From NCBI GenBank assembly GCA_023391285.1, contig JAEWBF010000119.1, positions 1-16,977 on the forward strand: DNA of 16,977 bases, read 5' to 3'. A program made the position numbers and the translations under genes. Below, in pieces: positions 1 to 7,026 of the stretch; position 1 is the stretch's first letter, and every line of letters begins with the position of its first letter. This stretch comes from Verrucomicrobiota bacterium (GTDB lineage Bacteria; Verrucomicrobiota; Verrucomicrobiia; Opitutales; Opitutaceae). Under the pieces are notes generated by a model. That model was not told the origin of the DNA. It searched no databases and worked only from the letters and a program-made list of their open reading frames with translations.

Positions 1-19
1 GGCCCGCCGACCCCGGCGC

Positions 20-48
20 GCCGGATGGACCCCGACTTCCCATCCGGC
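20..48. terminator. GC-rich hairpin after the sugar isomerase gene
   Basis: A perfect 9-bp stem (GCCGGATGG at 20-28 with CCATCCGGC at 40-48) encloses an 11-nt loop. It lies about 20 bases beyond the stop codon of the minus-strand isomerase gene, where a transcription end is expected. There is no T-run after the stem on the minus strand, so it is not a canonical intrinsic terminator. It could equally be a REP-like hairpin. Confidence 0.35.
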
Positions 49-65
49 TCACTCGCCCCCCCCCC

Positions 66-929
66 TCAAAGCTCCAACCCCTTCAAATACTTCAAACTCG
101 CCGGAATCGCCTGCAACGGCGCCGGAGTCTCATCTTCGATGATGTAATACTTCACGCCGACCTTCTGCGCCGTGCTCAACACCGCCTTCCAATCGATCTG
201 GCCCGTGCCGACCGCGACATTGTCCGTCGGCGCCGCATGCCCCGTCGACAGGTTCGTGATCGCGCCTTTCCGAATGTCTTTCACATGCAGCGAGAACCAG
301 CGGTCGCCGTATTTCTCCAACAACTTCACCGGGCTCTGGCCCGCGTGATAAACCCAGAAGACGTCCATCTGCAGCTTCACCAGCTCCGGATTCGTCTCGC
401 GCGCGAAAACATCGAACACCGTCTCGCCCCGCTCGCCGCCCGTGGCCACGAACTCGTAACCGTGCGGATGATACGCAAACTGCAACCCCGCCGCTTTGCA
501 CGCCTCCCCGATCTTGTTGAAATTCGCCGCAACTTCCTTCGCCGCTTCCACCGTCCACGGCTTGTCGCCCTGCCGCGCCCACGGGCACGTCACGTATTTC
601 GCCCCGAGTGCCTTCGCGAACGCGATCGCTTCGGCCGGATTCTTCACCAGCGGCTCGTAGCTCGCATGCACGCTGGGCACCGTGAAACCACGCTGCTTCA
701 CCGCCGCCGCATATTCCTCCACCGACATGTCCGCCGGCCGCACCGCTTCGATCTCCTTGAAACCGTATTCCTTCGCCTGATCGAGCGCCTTGATCGTGCT
801 CTCCTTCGCCATCTCGCGCAGGCTCCACATTTGAAGCCCGAGATGATCTTTGAAGGTCGCGGTCTGCGCACTGGCAAACGCCGCAACCGACACGAAGGGT
901 AAAGCGAAACGGAGCAGATGAGTTTTCAT
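66..929 (-). CDS. Secreted sugar phosphate isomerase/epimerase family protein (TIM barrel)
   Basis: This 287-residue protein belongs to the xylose isomerase-like TIM-barrel superfamily (AP endonuclease 2 fold), whose members isomerise or epimerise sugars with a divalent metal. Residues 1-21 form a signal peptide ending ASA before QT, so the mature protein is probably periplasmic. Expected barrel-strand motifs are present: KEIEAV near 58-63, YHPHGYEF at 153-160, LQMDVFW at 186-192, LHVKD at 214-218 and YYIIEDE at 261-267. E61, H154 or H156, D189, H215 and E265 or E267 are plausible metal or substrate ligands, by family analogy only. Secreted members are common in Verrucomicrobia and Planctomycetes that degrade polysaccharides. 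The substrate cannot be named. The gene follows the oxidoreductase gene by 52 bases on the same strand and may share its transcript. The ATG has no visible ribosome-binding site. Confidence 0.88.
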   Translation of the reverse strand: MKTHLLRFALPFVSVAAFASAQTATFKDHLGLQMWSLREMAKESTIKALDQAKEYGFKEIEAVRPADMSVEEYAAAVKQRGFTVPSVHASYEPLVKNPAEAIAFAKALGAKYVTCPWARQGDKPWTVEAAKEVAANFNKIGEACKAAGLQFAYHPHGYEFVATGGERGETVFDVFARETNPELVKLQMDVFWVYHAGQSPVKLLEKYGDRWFSLHVKDIRKGAITNLSTGHAAPTDNVAVGTGQIDWKAVLSTAQKVGVKYYIIEDETPAPLQAIPASLKYLKGLEL

Positions 930-981
930 GGGGATAACGCGTCTGACGTTTCCCCGCGCCGAACGTTTTGCAAGCGCCCGC

Positions 982-2418
982 TCAGCTCGATTTTTGGAGA
1001 ATATGGTAGTTCGCCATTGAGATTCCGCTCAGCATCGCGCCGACGATTCCCAAAAATCCCTGGTCCGTTCCGCAGAGGTAAACATTGCTCAACGCCGTTC
1101 GCCCCTGCCGATGCTTCAGCGGCGATCCGTAGATCGCCCCGCCGAAATGCCCGGTGAACTTCACGATCGTCCGCGGCGTAAACATATCCGTCGCCACCGT
1201 CGCCTTCGCCAACGCCATCTCCTCGCTCAACTCCGGCAAAAAACGCCGCGCGCTCCGCTGCACCGCGTCGAACCACCGCGCCTTGTCCGCCCGATATTGC
1301 TCCTCCTGCAAACCCGCCCAGCGCTCGTAGTTCGCCAGACACGTCACTCGCACCACGCCTTCCGGCAACGTCCGCCCCGGCCCAAAATCGAAATTGTTCG
1401 GAATGCAGATCACGCCGCTCCGCCCATCCACCTGCTCTTTCGGCTGCACATAATCGAACCGCTCCGAATCGTTGAAAAACACGATCGTGTCGTCGCCCCA
1501 ACCGAACTCCGCCGGCTGCTGATCCAACACCGAAATCGTCTCCACAAACGACAACCGCCCCACCGGCAGCGCGTTTTCCTGTCCGCTTTCACCCGCGATC
1601 AACCGTTCCGTCTCCGGCGCGCCCGCCGACGAAATCACCTCGTCCGCCGTCACCGTTTCCCCGCTGTCCAATTCCAGCGCCACCGCCCGCCCTTCGCGCC
1701 CCACGATCCGTTTCACGCCACATTTCATCCGACGCTCCCCGCCCGCCGCGCGATACTTGTCCAACAGCACACGCAGGATCACCCGCACGCCTTCGAACGG
1801 CCGCGCGAATCCCTCCAAAAACAGCGCCTTGAACATGATCACGAACTGCCCGAACTCCATGTCCCGCTCCTGCGCGCTGCCGTAATACATCACGGGACAA
1901 AACAGCATGTCCTCCAACAGCGGATCCGTCACATGCCGCCGCACGACCTCCCGTGCCGACACCGGCGCCGCCTCGAGCGAAACATCGTCGAAGGTCTTCA
2001 CCATCTCGACCAACTTCCGAAATCCATCGATCTGCGCCGGAAATTTCGCCGCCACCTCGCTCTCGAACACCCCAAAATCATTCGTGAACCGCAACGAGGT
2101 CTCACCCCGCGGCCCAAACGCCACCCGCGACTGCTTCTGCTCGCACAGCGCAAACTCGTCGCGATCGATCCGCAGCTGCCTCAAGAGTTTCGTTAACGGC
2201 GTCCCTTTCACGCCCGGCCGCACGTAGTTCGTCATCGCGTGCAGCCCCACGTCGTATTTCCGCCCCGCGATGCTATAAAAACTGTTCAGCCCGCCGACCG
2301 CGTTGTGCCGCTCGAAGATGCACACGCGTTTCCCGAAATGCGCCAGCCGGATCCCCGCCGCGAGGCCCGACATCCCCGCACCAATAATCGCCACGTCGTA
2401 ATGCGAAGCCGTGTTCAC
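982..2418 (-). CDS. FAD-dependent oxidoreductase, phytoene desaturase/retinol saturase-like
   Basis: This 478-residue flavoprotein has an N-terminal dinucleotide-binding motif (DVAIIGAGMSGLAAG, residues 8-22), an acidic end of the second strand in IFERHNAVGG, and the C-terminal FAD signature YLCGTDQGFLGIVGAMLSG near 450-468. This architecture is typical of CrtI-type carotenoid desaturases, isomerases and retinol saturases, which act on long conjugated or isoprenoid chains. The size is normal for the family. Translation starts at a GTG. No other start occurs before an upstream in-frame TGA in the repeat region, and the next ATG falls inside the Rossmann motif. The gene lies downstream of the ketosynthase and ACP genes on the same strand, but a terminator and a long inverted repeat intervene. 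A link to acyl or polyene chemistry is therefore inferred from proximity only. No carotenoid synthase (crtB) gene is in the window. Confidence 0.88.
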   Translation of the reverse strand: MNTASHYDVAIIGAGMSGLAAGIRLAHFGKRVCIFERHNAVGGLNSFYSIAGRKYDVGLHAMTNYVRPGVKGTPLTKLLRQLRIDRDEFALCEQKQSRVAFGPRGETSLRFTNDFGVFESEVAAKFPAQIDGFRKLVEMVKTFDDVSLEAAPVSAREVVRRHVTDPLLEDMLFCPVMYYGSAQERDMEFGQFVIMFKALFLEGFARPFEGVRVILRVLLDKYRAAGGERRMKCGVKRIVGREGRAVALELDSGETVTADEVISSAGAPETERLIAGESGQENALPVGRLSFVETISVLDQQPAEFGWGDDTIVFFNDSERFDYVQPKEQVDGRSGVICIPNNFDFGPGRTLPEGVVRVTCLANYERWAGLQEEQYRADKARWFDAVQRSARRFLPELSEEMALAKATVATDMFTPRTIVKFTGHFGGAIYGSPLKHRQGRTALSNVYLCGTDQGFLGIVGAMLSGISMANYHILQKSS

Positions 2419-2446
2419 GTCGCGCCCGGAAAACTCAGTTTTTTTG

Positions 2447-2518
2447 AACCACGAATGGACACGAATTCACACGAATAACCGATTCGGAATTCGTGTTCAT
2501 TCGTGTCCATTCGTGGTT
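2447..2518. repeat. Long inverted repeat, family A
   Basis: Two 30-nt arms (2447-2476 and 2489-2518) pair with only two mismatches around a 12-nt loop. Each arm starts or ends with AACCACGAATGGACACGAAT or its complement. Inside each arm the unit CACGAAT recurs every 10 bases. The element lies just upstream of the oxidoreductase start. As RNA or single-stranded DNA it would form a long hairpin. Related copies are at 14047-14126 and 14924-14997. Confidence 0.9.
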
Positions 2519-2568
2519 AAAACCAGACCACGACCGTTGAGAAGGCCCAATGAAATCGGCGGCTTGTT

Positions 2569-2595
2569 CCGTGTTCATCCGTGTCCATCCGTGGT
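2569..2595. repeat. Solitary arm of the family A repeat
   Basis: The sequence CCGTGTTCATCCGTGTCCAT, followed by CCGTGGT, matches the right arm of the inverted repeats at 2447-2518 and 14924-14997. No matching left arm is found nearby. It directly abuts the poly-T side of the terminator for the ACP transcript. Confidence 0.8.
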
Positions 2596-2598
2596 AGG

Positions 2599-2628
2599 AA
2601 AACAAAAGGCCGGGCATTCCACCCGGCC
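2599..2628 (-). terminator. Intrinsic terminator of the ketosynthase-ACP transcript
   Basis: Read on the minus strand, a 7-bp GC stem (GGCCGGG and CCCGGCC) closes a 7-nt loop and is followed at once by TTTTGTTTT. This is a canonical rho-independent terminator 28 bases beyond the ACP stop codon. It implies that the KAS-ACP unit ends here and that the downstream oxidoreductase gene needs its own promoter or read-through. Confidence 0.85.
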
Positions 2629-2655
2629 CGTCAAAACCACCCTCTTGCGCCCGAC

Positions 2656-2919
2656 TCAACTTTTCGTCGGCAGCGCGTTGAACTTCGGCGTGAGATACTC
2701 CGCCGAGCTGTCGAGCGACGCGAGCTGCAGGTAGTCCTTCTCCGGCACCTCGATGCCATAGCGCTTCCGCAGCTCCATCACGATATCGAGGAAATCCATC
2801 GAATCGAGCTGGAGTTGATCGCGCAGGCGAACGTCCGGCTTCACGTTGCTCAGGTCCTCGTCCGGGGCGATGTCGGCGATGATGTCGAGCACCACCTTCT
2901 TGCATTCGTCTTTGGTCAT
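2656..2919 (-). CDS. Acyl carrier protein
   Basis: This 87-residue acidic protein has the acyl carrier protein fold signature LDSMDFLDIVMEL, in which Ser40 is the expected 4'-phosphopantetheine attachment site. It carries growing or modified acyl chains as thioesters in the cytoplasm. It starts 18 bases after the stop codon of the ketosynthase gene on the same strand and must be its partner. It differs from a housekeeping AcpP in having DSMDFLD rather than the usual DSLD-type helix start, and no fabD or fabG gene is beside it. This points to a dedicated pathway carrier rather than primary fatty acid synthesis. The ATG lacks a Shine-Dalgarno sequence. A clear intrinsic terminator follows. Confidence 0.92.
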   Translation of the reverse strand: MTKDECKKVVLDIIADIAPDEDLSNVKPDVRLRDQLQLDSMDFLDIVMELRKRYGIEVPEKDYLQLASLDSSAEYLTPKFNALPTKS

Positions 2920-2937
2920 TTGATCTGGGGCGCAGGA

Positions 2938-4176
2938 TTAGGAAACAAACCGTTTAACAATCAACGTGGAATTTATCCCAAGCATCCCGAACGAATTGTT
3001 CAGGATCGTATCCACCTTCGCAACTTTCCGCGGCTGATTCAGCACCAACCCCGGCAGCGCGCACTGCGGATCGAGTTCGTCCACATTGATCGTCGGATGC
3101 ACCGTAAGATCTTCGAACGACGGCAAATTCCCCGCCAACTCCAGCGCGCCCGCCGCCCCCATGCAGTGCCCGATGTAACTCTTCGTGTTATTGATGTGCG
3201 TGTCCGGACACCCTTCGCCAAACACCGCCCGAATCGCCTCGCATTCCTGAATATCGCCCAACGGCGTCGCCGTCGCGTGCGTATTCACAATATGGATGTC
3301 CTTCGGCTCCAACCCCGCCCGCTTCACCGCCGCCCGCACGCACTCCGCCTGCCGCGTCGGATTCGGCAGCACATAATCGCTCGCATCCGAGTTCACGTGA
3401 TAACCCGCGATCTCCGCGTAGATCTTCGCCCCGCGCGCCTGCGCATCCTCCAACCGTTCCAACGTGTAAAGGCATCCGCCTTCGCTGATCACGATCCCGT
3501 TGCGCGCCTTGTCGAAGGGCCGCGACGCCTTCTTCGGCTCCTCGTGCATCGCCAGCGCATTCTGCGATTTGAACCCAGCGAAGATCCCAAACGTATGAAT
3601 ACTTTCGCTCACCCCGCCGCAGATCGCGAAATCCACCTCGCCCAACCGCAACATCTGCGTCGCATGGATCAAACCGAGATTCCCCGCCGCACACGCCGCG
3701 CCGATCGTATAGCTCGGTCCCGTCACGCCCAGGTTCAACGACGCCTCTCCCGCCGGGTTGTTCGCGACCGTCCGGGGATTGTGATAATGCGACCAGAACT
3801 TCGTGTCGTAGTTAAACTTCGATACGTTGTAGATCTCGTTCTCGGTCTCCACATTGCCGTGCTCCGTGCAACCGATGTAAATCCCCACGCGATCCTTCGT
3901 CACCGCCTCCCAATTCACCCCGCTGTCCGCCACCGCCTCGCGCGCACAATAGATCGAAATACTCCCCGCCCGCGTGCCAACGCGCACTTCTTTCTTCTTC
4001 TGATACTTCAACGGATCGTAATGGCACACGCCCGCCAGCTGCGTGCCCATGTAACGGATCTCCATCCGTTCGACCCCCGCCACGCCTTCGAGCAGGTTGC
4101 GGCGAAACTCAGCGAGCGAATTTCCATTCGGCGCGGTCAGCCCGACACCTGTGATCACGATACGCGACGACTTCAT
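2938..4176 (-). CDS. Beta-ketoacyl-ACP synthase (KAS II/FabF-like)
   Basis: This 412-residue condensing enzyme of the thiolase fold joins an acyl thioester to a malonyl-ACP unit by decarboxylative Claisen condensation. The catalytic triad is visible: Cys162 in GAACAAGN, His300 in NTHATATPLGD and His337 in SYIGHCMGAAGA, with the supporting Lys332. The C-terminal loop, normally NSFGFGGTN in FabF, reads NSFGMLGIN. The gatekeeper Phe is thus replaced by Met and the next Gly by Leu, suggesting an unusual acyl substrate. The start was set at the ATG before KSSRIVITG. An upstream in-frame extension of 33 residues would run through a dispersed GTAG repeat at 4238-4262 and lacks family similarity. The gene heads a two-gene unit with the ACP. 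Whether it makes fatty acids, an aryl polyene or another product cannot be told. Confidence 0.92.
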   Translation of the reverse strand: MKSSRIVITGVGLTAPNGNSLAEFRRNLLEGVAGVERMEIRYMGTQLAGVCHYDPLKYQKKKEVRVGTRAGSISIYCAREAVADSGVNWEAVTKDRVGIYIGCTEHGNVETENEIYNVSKFNYDTKFWSHYHNPRTVANNPAGEASLNLGVTGPSYTIGAACAAGNLGLIHATQMLRLGEVDFAICGGVSESIHTFGIFAGFKSQNALAMHEEPKKASRPFDKARNGIVISEGGCLYTLERLEDAQARGAKIYAEIAGYHVNSDASDYVLPNPTRQAECVRAAVKRAGLEPKDIHIVNTHATATPLGDIQECEAIRAVFGEGCPDTHINNTKSYIGHCMGAAGALELAGNLPSFEDLTVHPTINVDELDPQCALPGLVLNQPRKVAKVDTILNNSFGMLGINSTLIVKRFVS

Positions 4177-4237
4177 TGATTCGGCAAAACGGACATGCCT
4201 AGCGACTGCCCCGCCGAAAGCAACCTTCACCGTATCT

Positions 4238-4263
4238 GTAGCGGAACGCGTGAGCGTTTCGTC
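4238..4263. repeat. Dispersed GTAG repeat, copy 1
   Basis: GTAGCGGAACGCGTGAGCGT followed by TTCGTC contains the short stem AACGC/GCGTT. It lies between the divergent ketosynthase and galE genes. A near-identical copy lies after galE at 5363-5388, with GTAAGC in place of GTGAGC, so galE is flanked by two copies in the same orientation. Confidence 0.75.
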
Positions 4264-4356
4264 ACCACCGCCCACATTCTCCCGAACGCCCCGCGCTTTC
4301 CTTTGTCATTGCAGCCCGACAGCTAACATCACACTCCCTCTCGCACTCTTTTCCTT

Positions 4357-5352
4357 ATGAACGTTCTCGTCGTCGGAGGCGCCGGTTACATCGGCAGCCA
4401 TTGCGTCCGCCAACTGATCGCCGCCGGTCACCGCCCCGTGGTTCTCGACAATCTCGTCTTCGGCCACCGCGCCGCCGTCGCTCCCGACGTCACGTTCTAT
4501 TCCGCCGATCTCGGCGACGAAGCGGTCGTCGGCAAAATCCTCACCGACGAAAAAATCGACGTCGTCATGCACTTCGCCGCCTTCGCCTACGTCGGCGAAT
4601 CCGTGCAAGACCCATTGAAATACTATTTCAACAACGTCGTCGCCACGCTCCACCTGCTCCGCGTGATGCTCGCAAAGGGCGTGAAGAAATTCGTCTTCTC
4701 CTCGACCTGCGCGACCTTCGGCGTCCCGGCCAAAATGCCGATCACCGAGGATCTCCCGCAGTCGCCGATCAACCCCTACGGTCAGACGAAACTCGACATC
4801 GAAAACGCGCTCAAATCCCTCGCGCACGCCCACGGCCTCAGCTTCGCCGCCTTCCGCTACTTCAACGCCGCCGGCGCTGCCGAGGACGGCACGATCGGCG
4901 AAGACCATTCGCCCGAAACCCATCTCATCCCGCTCGCGATCGACGCCGCCACCGGCCGCCGCCCCGCGCTTCAAGTCTTCGGCAACGACTATCCCACGCC
5001 CGACGGCACCTGCCTCCGCGATTACGTTCACGTCGACGACCTCTCCCGCGCCCACATCGCCGTCTTCGACAAACTCGCGAAACCCGGCGCCGCGCTCTTC
5101 TACAATCTCGGCACCGGCACGCCCACCTCCGTCCTCGAAGTGATCCGCGCTGTCGAAAAAGTCACCGGCCGCACCGTTCCGCACACCTTCGCACCGCGCC
5201 GCGCCGGCGACCCGCCCGCTCTTTACGCCGACTCGTCCAAAGCGAAAAACGAACTCGGCTGGACCGTGAAATTCCCCGACATCGAATCCATCGTCGCCAC
5301 CGCGTGGAAATGGCACTCCACCCGCCCCACCGGCTACGCCGACCGCAAGTAG
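4357..5352 (+). CDS. galE: UDP-glucose 4-epimerase
   Basis: This 331-residue short-chain dehydrogenase/reductase interconverts UDP-glucose and UDP-galactose using bound NAD, feeding galactose use and surface polysaccharide synthesis. The NAD motif GGAGYIG is at 7-13. The catalytic segment FSSTCATFG (114-122) supplies the Ser/Thr, and YGQTK (141-145) holds the catalytic Tyr141 and Lys145. RYFNAAGA at 168-175 and CLRDYVHVDDL near 219-229 are typical GalE signatures. The length matches the family. Translation starts at an ATG preceded by the pyrimidine-rich TCGCACTCTTTTCCTT, with no Shine-Dalgarno sequence. The gene stands alone, divergent from the ketosynthase unit and followed by a cluster of hairpin repeats that may end its transcript. 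Specificity for the N-acetylated sugars cannot be excluded. Confidence 0.96.
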   Translation: MNVLVVGGAGYIGSHCVRQLIAAGHRPVVLDNLVFGHRAAVAPDVTFYSADLGDEAVVGKILTDEKIDVVMHFAAFAYVGESVQDPLKYYFNNVVATLHLLRVMLAKGVKKFVFSSTCATFGVPAKMPITEDLPQSPINPYGQTKLDIENALKSLAHAHGLSFAAFRYFNAAGAAEDGTIGEDHSPETHLIPLAIDAATGRRPALQVFGNDYPTPDGTCLRDYVHVDDLSRAHIAVFDKLAKPGAALFYNLGTGTPTSVLEVIRAVEKVTGRTVPHTFAPRRAGDPPALYADSSKAKNELGWTVKFPDIESIVATAWKWHSTRPTGYADRK

Positions 5353-5362
5353 ATCCCGAGTC

Positions 5363-5388
5363 GTAGCGGAACGCGTAAGCGTTTCGTT
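5363..5388. repeat. Dispersed GTAG repeat, copy 2
   Basis: This is a near-identical copy of the element at 4238-4263, in the same orientation, 10 bases after the galE stop codon. It contains AACGC/GCGTT as a short stem and runs straight into the tandem hairpins that follow. Confidence 0.75.
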
Positions 5389-5389
5389 C

Positions 5390-5463
5390 TGTTTGGAGGC
5401 GCGGTGCCCTCACCGCGCTCATTCGCTGTTTGGAGGCGCGGTGCCCCCACCGCGCTCATCCGC
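5390..5463. repeat. Tandem pair of 37-bp hairpin repeats
   Basis: Two head-to-tail copies of 37 bases (5390-5426 and 5427-5463) differ at only a few positions. Each holds a perfect 8-bp stem GCGCGGTG/CACCGCGC around a 4-nt loop (CCCT in the first, CCCC in the second). A third copy of the stem lies at 5774-5793. The pair lies after galE and could terminate or stabilise its mRNA, but no T-run follows. The end merges into a partial family A arm, ATCCGCGCCCATTCGTGGTT, at 5458-5477. Confidence 0.85.
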
Positions 5464-5573
5464 GCCCATTCGTGGTTTGAACAAAAACCTTCCACGCTCG
5501 CGCGCCCTCGCGTTCAAAATTCGTCACCAAATTTACACGAAACCTATTCTGCACGAAGGCGTCCGAAAGCCCC

Positions 5574-5765
5574 ATGGATAAGCCCTCGTCGTTCTCTCCC
5601 CAACTCCTGGACGAAGACCTTCAAATCGTGCGCGCCACCCTCGCGACGATCTCCGACGACGTAGAAAAGCTTTCGCCCACCGCCGCGCGCGCCGTCCACG
5701 ACGCGATGGAAAAAATCGACGAAGCGCACGCCGAATTCCTGCGCGCCTCGGTCCCCGGTTCGTAA
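5574..5765 (+). CDS. Small hypothetical protein, 63 residues
   Basis: I do not recognise this protein. It is short, mostly helical and charged (for example LDEDLQIVRATLATISDDVE and HDAMEKIDEAHAEFLRAS), with no signal peptide, membrane segment or cysteine, and is probably cytoplasmic. Support for it being real comes from the GC-rich third positions typical of its neighbours and from its position: hairpin repeats occupy the DNA on both sides but not inside it. A GAAGG run occurs about 14 bases before the ATG, farther than an ideal Shine-Dalgarno site. It could be co-expressed with the acyltransferase gene downstream, although a hairpin repeat intervenes. Confidence 0.6.
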   Translation: MDKPSSFSPQLLDEDLQIVRATLATISDDVEKLSPTAARAVHDAMEKIDEAHAEFLRASVPGS

Positions 5766-5769
5766 TGAT

Positions 5770-5797
5770 GGAGGCGCGGTGCCCCCACCGCGCTTTC
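5770..5797. repeat. Hairpin repeat, third copy of the galE-distal family
   Basis: GGAGGCGCGGTG, the CCCC loop and the closing CACCGCGC repeat the stem of the tandem pair at 5390-5463 exactly. It begins about four bases after the stop codon of the 63-residue gene. Its presence argues against starting the next gene at the upstream ATG (5779), because the repeat would then be coding. Confidence 0.8.
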
Positions 5798-5847
5798 CCC
5801 ACAAAAACACATCGCTCCCGCACGCGGACCGGCCACACTCGCGGCCC

Positions 5848-6990
5848 ATGCCGCTTCCGACTTCCACGCGCCTTCCCTGGGTCGATCACCTGCGCACCTT
5901 CGTCATCGTGCTCGTCGTCAACATGCACGCGTGCGTCACCTACAGCCACGTCGGCGATTGGTATGCGATGAGTGAATACGAGCCGACGCTCGCGCAAAAA
6001 GTCCCCTTCATTATCTGGCAGGGACACCTGCAGTCCTTTTTCATGGGCCTGCTGTTCTTCGTCTCCGCCTATTTCGCGAACGCCTCGCTCGCGCGCCGCG
6101 GCCCTCGCTCGTTCACCCGCGAACGCCTCATCCGCCTCGGTCTTCCGACGCTGTTTTACATGCTGGTGATTCACCCGTTCATCCTGCTCGTTCTGAATCC
6201 TTGGAACGCCAACTTCGGCTCGCCATTCGCTTGGTATAAAAACTACGTCATGAGCGGTCGCTTCATCGGCGAAAGTGGCCCGCTTTGGTTCGCCTTCGCC
6301 CTCCTGATCTTCTGCCTCCTGCTCGTCGCCTGGCGCTCCGCCCGTCCTGCCCCTCCACCGCCGACGCCCGCTCCCGCGCCCTCCGCTCGCGCGCTCTGGC
6401 TTTTCGGCGCTGTCCTCGTTCTCACCACCTTCGCCACGCGCCTCGTTCAACCGATCGGCACCAACGTGCTGAACCTGCAACTGTGCTTCTTTCCTCAATA
6501 CCTCGCTTTCTTCCTCGCCGGTCTTCACGCGTCCCGCCACCGCTGGCTCGACGCTCTCGCCTCCTCCTCGCGTGCTCGCGTCGCTGGATGGCTCGCATTA
6601 GTCGGCGGACCCGTATTCCTGCTCGCACTGCTTTTCTTCGGCGCTCCCAGCGATGGTAATCTTGAGGTTTTTTTCGGCGGATGGACTCCGCAAGCGTTCG
6701 GCCTCGCCGCCTGGGAACAACTCTCCGGCCTCGGACTTTCGCTCGGCCTCCTCGCATTCTTCTCTTCAAAACTAAACGTCGAAACACCCGGGCTTCGCTG
6801 GCTCGCTGATCGTTCGTTCGGCGTCTACGTCCTGCACGCGCCGGTGATCATCGCGCTGTTTATGCTCTTCCGAGCGCTGCCGCAAAATCCCTATGTTCTC
6901 GCCGCGCTCCTGACGCTTGCCGGCCTCCTCGCTAGCTACGCCGTGGCTGACCTCGCCCGCCGCACTCCGGGCCTACGCTCGATCCTTTAG
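5848..6990 (+). CDS. Membrane acyltransferase, acyltransferase 3 family (OpgC-like)
   Basis: This 380-residue inner-membrane protein has about ten hydrophobic segments and the acyltransferase 3 entry motif WVDHLRTFVIVLVVNMHACV (11-30), with Asp13, Arg16 and His27 spaced as in the family. RERLIRLGLP at 91-100 and the terminal DRSFGVYVLHAPVI at 321-334 are also typical. Such enzymes move acyl groups, for example acetyl or succinyl, onto extracytoplasmic sugars, and OpgC succinylates periplasmic glucans. The acceptor here is unknown. A proline-rich linker (PAPPPPTPAPAPS, 167-179) splits the membrane segments into two halves. The start at the ATG before PLPTSTRLPW was chosen because the 23-residue extension from 5779 would translate the hairpin repeat. 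It converges with the SMP-30 gene. Confidence 0.88.
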   Translation: MPLPTSTRLPWVDHLRTFVIVLVVNMHACVTYSHVGDWYAMSEYEPTLAQKVPFIIWQGHLQSFFMGLLFFVSAYFANASLARRGPRSFTRERLIRLGLPTLFYMLVIHPFILLVLNPWNANFGSPFAWYKNYVMSGRFIGESGPLWFAFALLIFCLLLVAWRSARPAPPPPTPAPAPSARALWLFGAVLVLTTFATRLVQPIGTNVLNLQLCFFPQYLAFFLAGLHASRHRWLDALASSSRARVAGWLALVGGPVFLLALLFFGAPSDGNLEVFFGGWTPQAFGLAAWEQLSGLGLSLGLLAFFSSKLNVETPGLRWLADRSFGVYVLHAPVIIALFMLFRALPQNPYVLAALLTLAGLLASYAVADLARRTPGLRSIL

Positions 6991-7008
6991 GTCGCGCTCG
7001 GCGCGGCC
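6990..7008. terminator. Hairpin between convergent genes
   Basis: GGTCGCGC, a TCG loop and GCGCGGCC form an 8-bp stem with one G-T pair. It starts at the last base of the acyltransferase stop codon, in the 36-base gap before the convergent SMP-30 gene ends. It is well placed to stop transcription from both sides, but T-runs are lacking, so the role is an inference. Confidence 0.45.
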
Positions 7009-7026
7009 CGATCGGCTACGCACTGA

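Noticed and set aside
2447..2595. Repeat arms considered as a CRISPR array
   Set aside because: There are no regularly spaced identical repeats with unique spacers. The arms are inverted and there are no cas genes.
2411..2905. Open frames around 2411-2905 translating as NHEWTR and VHSCP-like peptides
   Set aside because: These are translations of the family A repeats or antisense to the ACP gene, typical of spurious annotated proteins in such genomes.
2581..4179. A 532-codon open frame opposite the ketosynthase gene
   Set aside because: The sequence is Arg/His-rich with no motif, and the other strand encodes an intact ketosynthase and ACP.
4303..4329. TTGTCA and TAACAT as a possible galE promoter
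   Set aside because: The spacing is 15 bases and both boxes are imperfect. This could occur by chance, and promoter consensus in this phylum is uncertain.
4306..5316. A 336-codon open frame antisense to galE
   Set aside because: It is a shadow of a fully recognisable GalE and is composed mainly of Gly, Asp, Glu and Val.
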